Assembly: GCA_002369525.1 (NCBI GenBank)
Contig: DFFN01000083.1
Span: 1 to 7,099 of the forward strand
Source: Lachnoclostridium sp. UBA3775
GTDB taxonomy: Bacteria > Bacillota > Clostridia > Lachnospirales > Lachnospiraceae
DNA length: 7,099 bases
Reading direction: 5' to 3'
Part shown: piece by piece, positions 1 through 5,676 of the stretch
How the letters are laid out: the number at the start of each line of letters is the position of its first letter
Numbering within the stretch: position 1 is the first letter of the stretch
Program-made: the position numbers and the translations under genes
Notes under the pieces: model-generated
Seen by the model: the letters and a program-made list of their open reading frames with translations, nothing else
Database searches by the model: none
Told to the model about the DNA's origin: nothing

Positions 1-701
1 TCATCGATGAGCTTGCAGATCTGATGATGGTCGCTCCCGGTGAGGTCGAGGACTACATCATCCGTCTTACCCAGCTTGCACGTGCCTGCGGTATTCATCT
101 TGTGATCGCAACACAGAGACCTTCCGTAAATGTCATTACCGGTCTTATCAAAGCAAACGTTCCTTCACGTATTGCCTTTGCGGTTGCGTCTCAGGTGGAT
201 TCGAGGACCATACTTGACATGGGAGGCGCAGAAAAGCTGCTCGGTAAAGGTGATATGCTCTTCAGCCCTGTAGGACTTCCGAAGCCGGTGAGAGTACAGG
301 GAGCGTTTATTTCCGATTCCGAGGTTATGAATATAGTCGACTATGTTAAGGCACATAACAGCGAAAGCGATACAGCCGAGATGGAAGCGAAAATCCATTC
401 AGCTACCGTTGAAGCCGGTTCCGCACAGGGTAAAGGCGGAAGCGATTCCGGCAGTGATAACGGTTCCGATGTTGACGAACTTATCTATAAAGCCGGTATG
501 TTCATAATCGAGAAGGAAAAGGCTTCGATAGGAAGCCTTCAGCGACAGTTTAAGATCGGCTTTAACAGGGCGGCAAGGATCATGGACCAGCTTTCAGAGG
601 CCGGTGTTGTCGGACCCGAAGAGGGTACAAAACCCAGACAGATTCTTATGGATGCGGCAGCTTTTACAAATTTTGCGCAGCAGAACGGACTTCCGATGTA
701 A
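1..701 (+). CDS. ftsK: DNA translocase FtsK/SpoIIIE, C-terminal part (5' end outside window)
   Basis: This is the C-terminal 232 residues of the septum-associated, ATP-driven dsDNA pump that clears or resolves chromosomes at division (SpoIIIE in sporulation). It is read in frame from base 3 to the TAA at 699-701. The first visible residues, IDELADLMM, are the Walker B motif of the RecA-like motor. They are followed by the family hallmarks ATQRPSVNVITGLIKANVPSR and, further on, DSRTILDMGGAEKLLGKGDML (each highly typical). Then comes a flexible Ser/Gly/Asp-rich linker (visible residues about 120-157). The winged-helix gamma domain, which reads KOPS/SRS-like orientation sequences, lies at about 158-222 and includes the RQFKIGFNRAARIMDQL helix region. 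The N-terminal membrane domain and Walker A lie upstream and are not seen. FtsK and SpoIIIE cannot be told apart from this end. The mutL start follows 16 nt after the stop, so the two are probably co-transcribed. Confidence 0.96.
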   Translation, partial: IDELADLMMVAPGEVEDYIIRLTQLARACGIHLVIATQRPSVNVITGLIKANVPSRIAFAVASQVDSRTILDMGGAEKLLGKGDMLFSPVGLPKPVRVQGAFISDSEVMNIVDYVKAHNSESDTAEMEAKIHSATVEAGSAQGKGGSDSGSDNGSDVDELIYKAGMFIIEKEKASIGSLQRQFKIGFNRAARIMDQLSEAGVVGPEEGTKPRQILMDAAAFTNFAQQNGLPM

Positions 702-717
702 TTAATGGAGGGAGCAG

Positions 718-2694
718 ATGGGCAGTATTAAGTTACTTGATAAAGATACGATCAACAAGATAGCCGCAGGCGAGGTCGTCGAAAGACCCGCCTCGGTTGT
801 CAAGGAACTGATAGAAAATTCAATCGATTCCGGTGCGGATATCATCACCTGTGAAATAAAGGAAGGCGGTAAAAGCTATATCAGGATTTCCGATAACGGC
901 TCCGGTTTTGAAAAGGATGATATCAAGCTTGCCTTTTTGCGTCATTCCACCAGTAAGATTTCATGTGAGGAGGATCTTGAACATATTAAAAGCCTTGGCT
1001 TCAGGGGTGAGGCTTTAAGCAGTATTTCTTCTGTTTCAAAGCTGGAGCTGCTTTCCAAAAAGAAGGACGATTTTCTTGGAAACCGTTATGTGATAGAAGG
1101 CGGAACTGAAAGATCCTTTGCCGAGGCAGGATGCCCGGACGGAACCACGATAATTGTCAGGGAACTGTTTTTCAATACTCCTGCCAGAAGAAAATTTTTA
1201 AAGTCGACCAATACCGAGGCCGGCTATATTTCAGATATAGTAAACCGTCTGGCGATATCGCATCCGGAAATTTCATTCCGTTTCATAAACCAGGGAAAAA
1301 CCATGCTCTTCACTAACGGAAACGGTAACGAAAAAGATGCTCTTTATCAGATTTACGGAAGAGACGTGGCTTCAAATCTGATAAAAATCGACTATTCAAC
1401 AGATGCTTTTTCTGTTGTCGGATATGTCGGAAAACCTGCGATACTCAGGGGTAACCGTATTTGTGAAAATTATTATATAAACGGCCGGTATTCAAAGTCT
1501 GCAATAATCACCAAATCAATAGAAGAAGCTTACAAAGGCTATGCCATGCATAATAAATATCCTTTTACTTCTCTGCATTTTGAGTTTCCGCTTGAAAAAC
1601 TTGATATCAATGTTCATCCGGCGAAAATGGAGGTAAGGATCGCCGACGGTGATTTTTATTATGCCAAGATTTTTCAGCTTGTGAGCGATGCACTTCACAG
1701 CTCCAATCTGATAGTTGATGCCATACCCGGGAAGGAAATCTTCGACGAACCTGCAAAGCCTGAATTAAACCTGAATTCTGTTCCGCAGAGCTTTGAAGAA
1801 AAAAGGATAGAGAACACCGTAAGGAACCTTAACCTTCAGCAAAGAATGTTTGATGCAAAAAATGAAACGGAACTCATCAAGGAGGCTCCGGTTTATTCTG
1901 TTAAGATTCCCGATGTGAAACCGGCAAATGAAGAGCCGGAAAACATAATAAATGAAAAATCGGAAAACATAATAAATGATGAGCCCGGACAAAATGTAAC
2001 AAATATTAAAAATAATATAGAAATCCTGGTTCCCGCTCCTGCGGATAATACAGCCGCAAAAGATTTTGAACAGCTTTCCTTTGTAGGAAAGGAAGAATTC
2101 CTCAAGGAAGAAAGCCTTGTGAAACATAGGATAATAGGTCAGGTTTTCGGTACTTACTGGATCGTCGAAATGGATGACAATATGTTCATGATCGATCAGC
2201 ATGCGGCGCATGAAAAAGTTCTTTACGAAAGAACAATGAAAAGATACAAAGAAGACAGGATGGGGTCGCAGGCTTTGTTTCCGTCGCTTATCGTGACTCT
2301 TTCCCTGTCGGAAATTGAAGTGCTTAACCGATATATGGACTACTTCAGAAGACTCGGCTTTGAAATTGAAAGCTTCGGTGACAGGGAGTATCAGATTTCT
2401 GCCGTTCCCGTGGACCTTTTTGATTTCAGCTCGGATGTTTTTTTTCATGATATACTGGACCAGCTCACCAACAGTCCGCTTAAGGGTGAAATCGATATAG
2501 TAATTGATAAGATCGCAACTATGTCATGTAAAGCTGCGATAAAGGGAAACACAAGGATCTCGACTGCCGAAGCAGAAGCTTTGATCAAGGAATTGCTGTC
2601 CCTTGACAATCCTTATCACTGCCCGCACGGAAGACCTGTGATCATTTCGATGAGCAAATATGAAATAGAAAAGAAATTCAAGAGAATATTGTAG
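718..2694 (+). CDS. mutL: DNA mismatch repair protein MutL (endonuclease type)
   Basis: MutL couples mismatch recognition by MutS to strand incision and excision. This 658-residue protein has the N-terminal GHKL ATPase: motif I KELIENSIDSGAD (E30 the general base, N34 Mg-binding), motif II DNGSGF from D59, and motif III GFRGEAL at 94-100. A low-complexity linker spans about 345-460. The C-terminal dimerisation/endonuclease domain (about 465-658) carries the metal-binding DQHAAHEKVLYE motif at 493-504, which fits DQHA(X)2E(X)4E exactly, plus SCKAAIKGN from 603 and CPHGRP at 635-640. It is therefore predicted to nick DNA itself, as MutL does in bacteria lacking MutH. QALFPS at 518-523 lies where B. 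subtilis MutL has its beta-clamp contact and is a weak candidate for that role. The ATG is preceded by GGAGGGAG at 707-714. miaA follows after 10 nt. mutS is not directly upstream. Confidence 0.97.
   Translation: MGSIKLLDKDTINKIAAGEVVERPASVVKELIENSIDSGADIITCEIKEGGKSYIRISDNGSGFEKDDIKLAFLRHSTSKISCEEDLEHIKSLGFRGEALSSISSVSKLELLSKKKDDFLGNRYVIEGGTERSFAEAGCPDGTTIIVRELFFNTPARRKFLKSTNTEAGYISDIVNRLAISHPEISFRFINQGKTMLFTNGNGNEKDALYQIYGRDVASNLIKIDYSTDAFSVVGYVGKPAILRGNRICENYYINGRYSKSAIITKSIEEAYKGYAMHNKYPFTSLHFEFPLEKLDINVHPAKMEVRIADGDFYYAKIFQLVSDALHSSNLIVDAIPGKEIFDEPAKPELNLNSVPQSFEEKRIENTVRNLNLQQRMFDAKNETELIKEAPVYSVKIPDVKPANEEPENIINEKSENIINDEPGQNVTNIKNNIEILVPAPADNTAAKDFEQLSFVGKEEFLKEESLVKHRIIGQVFGTYWIVEMDDNMFMIDQHAAHEKVLYERTMKRYKEDRMGSQALFPSLIVTLSLSEIEVLNRYMDYFRRLGFEIESFGDREYQISAVPVDLFDFSSDVFFHDILDQLTNSPLKGEIDIVIDKIATMSCKAAIKGNTRISTAEAEALIKELLSLDNPYHCPHGRPVIISMSKYEIEKKFKRIL
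1937..1979 (+). repeat. Tandem direct repeat in the MutL linker (two 19-bp identical units, 24-bp period)
   Basis: The 19-base string CGGAAAACATAATAAATGA occurs at 1937-1955 and again, identically, at 1961-1979. The 24-base period equals eight codons, so reading frame is kept. It encodes PENIINEK followed by SENIINDE in the disordered linker between the MutL ATPase and endonuclease domains. The near-identity at base level suggests a recent slippage duplication in a stretch under little structural constraint. Confidence 0.85.
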
Positions 2695-2704
2695 GGAGAG
2701 TCAG

Positions 2705-3637
2705 ATGAAACCTTTGCTGATATTGTCGGGACCGACTGCAGTCGGCAAAACCGAGCTGTCCATCAGTCTTGCAAAGAGCATAAACGGTGAGATAATAAGC
2801 GCCGATTCAATGCAGGTTTACCGCGGCATGGACATAGGAACCGCCAAGATAAAACCCGAGGAAATGCAGGGGATCAGGCATCACCTGATAGATATAATAG
2901 ATCCAAGGGACGAATGGAATGTTTCGCTGTTTAAAAAACATGCGATGGATGCAGTAAACGATATATATTCACGTGGAAAAGTACCTGTTCTGGTCGGCGG
3001 AACAGGCTTTTATATTCAGGCTTTGTTATATAACGTTGATTTCTCGGAAGAGAAAGAAAGCGATATAAGGCTCAGGCTTACAAAGGAATATGAGTTAAAC
3101 GGAGCGCATGCGCTTCATGAAAAGCTAAAGCAGTGCGATCCTGTCTCTGCAGAAATAATACATGAAAATAACGTGAAAAGGGTGATAAGGGCTCTTGAAT
3201 TTTATGAGCTTCACGGCATTCCGATTTCCGAGCATAACCGGGTCCAGAGCCTGCGTACTTCTCCCTTTGATTTCAGATATTTTGTGCTAAGCGATGCAAG
3301 AGAAAAAATATATGAAAGAATTGATAAGAGAGTAGACAAAATGCTTGAAGCCGGTCTTGTTGACGAAGTGAAGAGTCTTGTTAACAGCGGACTCGATCTT
3401 TCCTATGTATCAATGCAGGGACTCGGTTACAAGGAAATATATAAGTACCTGAACGGTGAATACAGCCTTGATGAGGCGGTTTATATACTTAAACGCGACA
3501 CCAGACATTTTGCAAAGCGCCAGCTTACCTGGTTCAGACGCGAAAAAGAAGTGATTATGATTTCAAGACAGGACTATGAAAACGACACACTGATACTTGA
3601 AAAAATGCTTGAAAGGTTTAATGAGATTTATGAATGA
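2705..3637 (+). CDS. miaA: tRNA dimethylallyltransferase MiaA
   Basis: MiaA transfers the dimethylallyl group of DMAPP to N6 of A37 in tRNAs that read codons starting with U. This is the first step towards i6A/ms2i6A and improves codon-anticodon pairing. The 310-residue length is normal. It begins with the P-loop GPTAVGKT (9-16), followed by SADSMQVYRGMDIGTAK (32-48) with D34 as the expected general base. Next come GIRHHLID, then VGGTGFYIQALL (97-108) with T100. The insertion domain that grips the anticodon arm follows in the middle, and the C-terminal KRQLTWFRRE (271-280) is also a family signature. The ATG is preceded by GGGAGAG at 2694-2700, starting on the last base of the mutL stop codon, so translational coupling to mutL is likely. 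The 3' end overlaps the start of the next gene. mutL-miaA adjacency is widespread in Bacillota. Nothing looks truncated or unusual. Confidence 0.97.
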   Translation: MKPLLILSGPTAVGKTELSISLAKSINGEIISADSMQVYRGMDIGTAKIKPEEMQGIRHHLIDIIDPRDEWNVSLFKKHAMDAVNDIYSRGKVPVLVGGTGFYIQALLYNVDFSEEKESDIRLRLTKEYELNGAHALHEKLKQCDPVSAEIIHENNVKRVIRALEFYELHGIPISEHNRVQSLRTSPFDFRYFVLSDAREKIYERIDKRVDKMLEAGLVDEVKSLVNSGLDLSYVSMQGLGYKEIYKYLNGEYSLDEAVYILKRDTRHFAKRQLTWFRREKEVIMISRQDYENDTLILEKMLERFNEIYE

Positions 3638-4904
3638 AATGTATGAGAAGATGGGAATTTCCGAAAAGGTGCTTAAGTTTTCGGAAACTGTTCTTGAAGG
3701 TCTTAAAGAAAGATTTGACGAGGCAGATCGGATTGCGGAATATAATCAGCTGAAGGTTTTAAAGGCCATGCAGGACAATAATGTTTCGGAAGCCTGCATG
3801 TACGGTTCGACAGGCTACGGCTACAATGATATAGGAAGAGATACTCTTGAAAAGGTCTATGCTTCGGTTTTTAATACCGAATCTGCACTTGTAAGATCGC
3901 AGATAACCTGCGGAACACATGCGTTGTCTGTGGCACTTTCCGCCATACTGCGTCCCGGTGATGAGCTTCTTGCTCCTGCAGGAAAACCCTATGATACGCT
4001 TGAAGGAATTATCGGAATCAAGGAAGCCAAAGGAAGTCTGGCCGAATTCGGAATAAGCTATTGTCAGGTCGATCTATTGTCTGACGGAAGCTTCGACTAT
4101 GAAAACATAAAGAAAGCCATAAAGCCGGAAACAAAAATGGTGACCATACAGCGCTCAAAGGGATATCAGACAAGACCTACATTTTCTGTTGAGCAGATAG
4201 GAGAGCTTATTTCATTTATCAAAGGTATAAGAAGCGACATTATCTGCATGGTGGATAACTGCTACGGAGAATTTGTCGAAACAATCGAGCCCGGCGATGT
4301 CGGTGCGGATATGGTTGTCGGTTCTTTGATAAAAAATCCGGGAGGCGGACTTGCTCCCATCGGAGGATATATATGCGGCAGGGAAGAGCTTGTTGAGCTT
4401 TGTGCCTACAGGCTTACAACACCGGGACTCGGAAAGGAAGTCGGGGCTTCCCTTAATGTGAACACATCTCTGTATCAGGGGCTGTTCCTTGCGCCGACCG
4501 TAACATCCGGAGCTTTAAAGGGAGCCATGTTTGCTGCCGCAGTTTATGAAAAACTCGGTTTCAGATGTGTACCTAATGCCACAGAGCCGAGATATGACAT
4601 CATCCAGTCGGTGGTTTTCGGAAAGCCCGAGGGCCTGATCGCTTTCTGCAAAGGAATACAGAAGGCGGCACCTGTCGACAGTTTTGTTACACCCGAGCCA
4701 TGGCCCATGCCCGGCTATCACAGCGACGTCATAATGGCTGCGGGAAACTTCATACAGGGAGCTTCCATCGAACTTTCGGCTGACGGACCACTTGAAGATC
4801 CCTATGCCGCATATTTTCAGGGCGGCCTGACCTGGTATCATGCCAAATTCGGCATTATGATGTCCCTGCAATCACTGTATGATGAAAAAATTATAGAGTT
4901 ATAA
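3630..4904 (+). CDS. ynbB: PLP-dependent methionine gamma-lyase family protein (YnbB / 'aluminium resistance' family)
   Basis: This is a fold-type I PLP enzyme of the Met_gamma_lyase family (Pfam PF06838), related to B. subtilis YnbB. Members are annotated either as aluminium resistance protein or as a cystathionine/methionine gamma-lyase; the true substrate is not clear from sequence. With the ATG at 3630 it has 424 residues. Visible signatures are YGSTGYGYNDIGRDTLEKVY (58-77), CGTHAL from 94 (commonly SGTHA), QRSKGYQTRPTFS, and VDNCYGEF with D209, the probable partner of the PLP ring nitrogen. GSLIKNPGGGLAPIGGY follows with K235, the probable Schiff-base lysine. The C-terminal half contains TPEPWPMPGYHSDVIMAAG and ELSADGP. 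Start choice: 3630 overlaps the miaA end by 8 nt and reads MNEMYEKMGIS. An ATG at 3639 (MYEKMGIS) is an alternative, and neither has a strong ribosome site. A longer frame from 3597 is unlikely. Probably translated by coupling to miaA. Confidence 0.9.
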   Translation: MNEMYEKMGISEKVLKFSETVLEGLKERFDEADRIAEYNQLKVLKAMQDNNVSEACMYGSTGYGYNDIGRDTLEKVYASVFNTESALVRSQITCGTHALSVALSAILRPGDELLAPAGKPYDTLEGIIGIKEAKGSLAEFGISYCQVDLLSDGSFDYENIKKAIKPETKMVTIQRSKGYQTRPTFSVEQIGELISFIKGIRSDIICMVDNCYGEFVETIEPGDVGADMVVGSLIKNPGGGLAPIGGYICGREELVELCAYRLTTPGLGKEVGASLNVNTSLYQGLFLAPTVTSGALKGAMFAAAVYEKLGFRCVPNATEPRYDIIQSVVFGKPEGLIAFCKGIQKAAPVDSFVTPEPWPMPGYHSDVIMAAGNFIQGASIELSADGPLEDPYAAYFQGGLTWYHAKFGIMMSLQSLYDEKIIEL

Positions 4905-4933
4905 TGTACATTTAGGCCAAAATATGTTATTAT
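4905..4933 (+). promoter_or_regulatory. Extended -10 vegetative (sigma-A type) promoter for radC-mreB-mreC
   Basis: The -10 box TATTAT (4928-4933) matches 5 of 6 consensus bases and is preceded by TATG plus one base (4923-4927). This is the full TRTGn extended -10 element common in Gram-positive promoters. Exactly 17 bases upstream is TGTACA (4905-4910), which matches 4 of 6 of the -35 consensus. Transcription would start near 4940. It directly follows the ynbB stop codon in the only real intergenic gap of the window, so it most likely drives radC and the genes behind it. This is a by-eye prediction. Confidence 0.65.
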
Positions 4934-4939
4934 ATAAGT

Positions 4940-4980
4940 TGACATTTTTTCACGGAGAGAGATTGGAGTAAAAAATGTCA
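4940..4980 (+). promoter_or_regulatory. Leader inverted repeat enclosing the radC ribosome site and start codon
   Basis: TGACATTTTTT at 4940-4950 is the exact reverse complement of AAAAAATGTCA at 4970-4980. The two give an 11-bp perfect stem with a 19-base loop (4951-4969). The loop contains GGAGAGAG and the likely Shine-Dalgarno GGAG (4965-4968, six bases before the ATG). The radC start codon at 4975-4977 sits inside the 3' arm. The 5' arm begins at about the predicted transcription start, so the mRNA would start with this hairpin. It may tune translation or protect the 5' end. The same symmetry could instead be a DNA operator. The repeat itself is certain; the function is inferred. Confidence 0.6.
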
Positions 4981-5664
4981 CTGAAAAATGATATCGCCAT
5001 TGATGAAAGACCCTATGAAAAATGCCTGAAATTCGGTCCCGAGTATCTTACCGATGCAGAGCTTCTTGCCGTATTCATCAGGTCGGGAAGCAAAAAAAGC
5101 TCCTGCCTTGAGGTCGCAAGAAAAATGCTTGAGGACAATGCCGACGGAAGGGGTCTTTTAAGACTGTTCGGACTTTCCTCCTATGAGCTTGCCAGGCACG
5201 AAGGAATCGGTAAAGTAAAGGCAATCCAGCTTTCCTGCATTATGGAGCTGTCAAAAAGGATATGGCGTATGACAAGATCTGAAAAGGTAAGGTTTACCGA
5301 TGCCGGATTCGTTGCGGATTACTATATGCAGGAGCTCCGCACTAAAAAAGTAGAAATAAGCAGAGTGTTATATCTTGATACCAAGGCGCAGCTGATAAAA
5401 GAAAAGGATATCAGCATTGGCACCGTAAATACATCGCTTCTTGCTCCGAGGGAGATTTTTATCGAAGCTCTTAAATATGAAGCGGTGAACATAATCCTTC
5501 TTCACAATCATCCCAGCGGAGATCCGCTTGAGAGCAGGGAGGATATAAGCGCCACCATCAGAATAGCAAAAGCCGGTGAGCTTTTGGGTATCAGGCTGCT
5601 TGACCATATTATTATAGGAGATAACTCTTATACGAGCCTTGCCGAAAAGGGTTATTTATCATAA
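4975..5664 (+). CDS. radC: RadC family protein (JAMM/MPN-like, UPF0758)
   Basis: This 229-residue protein has the usual RadC length and two-part layout. The N-terminal part (about 1-95) has a helix-hairpin-helix-like segment, LARHEGIGKVKAIQL, of the kind that touches DNA. The C-terminal part is a JAMM-fold domain with the zinc motif HNHPSGDPLESRED: H177, H179, S187 and D190 fit HxH-x(7)-S-x(2)-D. The upstream strand IGTVNTS is also typical. The old link to DNA repair rests on an E. coli mutation later attributed to recG, so the true role is unsettled; a metal-dependent hydrolase acting on DNA or protein is possible. The ATG is chosen from GGAG at 4965-4968 and the MSLKND...RPYEK opening common in RadC. 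It is the first gene behind the promoter at 4905-4933, and mreB follows after 12 nt. radC next to mreBCD is a recurring arrangement in bacteria. Confidence 0.94.
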   Translation: MSLKNDIAIDERPYEKCLKFGPEYLTDAELLAVFIRSGSKKSSCLEVARKMLEDNADGRGLLRLFGLSSYELARHEGIGKVKAIQLSCIMELSKRIWRMTRSEKVRFTDAGFVADYYMQELRTKKVEISRVLYLDTKAQLIKEKDISIGTVNTSLLAPREIFIEALKYEAVNIILLHNHPSGDPLESREDISATIRIAKAGELLGIRLLDHIIIGDNSYTSLAEKGYLS

Positions 5665-5665
5665 C

Positions 5666-5670
5666 GGAGG
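5666..5670 (+). promoter_or_regulatory. Ribosome binding site of the mreB-like gene (fixes its GTG start)
   Basis: GGAGG starts one base after the radC stop codon (TAA 5662-5664) and lies six bases before the GTG at 5677. This is ideal spacing and supports GTG as the true start. An ATG at 5672 is out of frame and only two bases after the site. Confidence 0.85.
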
Positions 5671-5676
5671 AATGAA

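Noticed and set aside
1765..2448. Long open frame on the - strand (227 codons) opposite mutL
   Set aside because: It lies wholly inside the well-supported MutL coding region. Its translation is rich in Phe, Ile, Arg and His with no recognisable domain, and it has no convincing ribosome site. It is a shadow of mutL codon use.
3597..3629. Upstream extension of ynbB to an ATG at 3597
   Set aside because: The added residues are a frame-shifted reading of the miaA C-terminus, have no ribosome site and do not resemble the start of family members.
4515..4871. Open frame on the - strand opposite ynbB
   Set aside because: It is fully contained in conserved ynbB coding sequence, with no ribosome site or family resemblance.
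4911..4922. Imperfect palindrome around TTTAGGCCAAAA in the promoter spacer
   Set aside because: It is short, has a mismatch, cannot fold with a zero-base loop and matches no operator I recognise; it could be chance.
4939..4944. Perfect TTGACA hexamer as a -35 box
   Set aside because: No -10-like sequence exists 16-18 bases downstream (the region is GAGATTGGAGT), and the hexamer overlaps the 5' arm of the inverted repeat. The TGTACA/TATTAT pair upstream is better spaced.
4940..4980. The inverted repeat as an intrinsic terminator for ynbB
   Set aside because: The stem is A/T-rich, the T-run is in the 5' arm and not after the hairpin, and the 3' arm contains the radC start codon.
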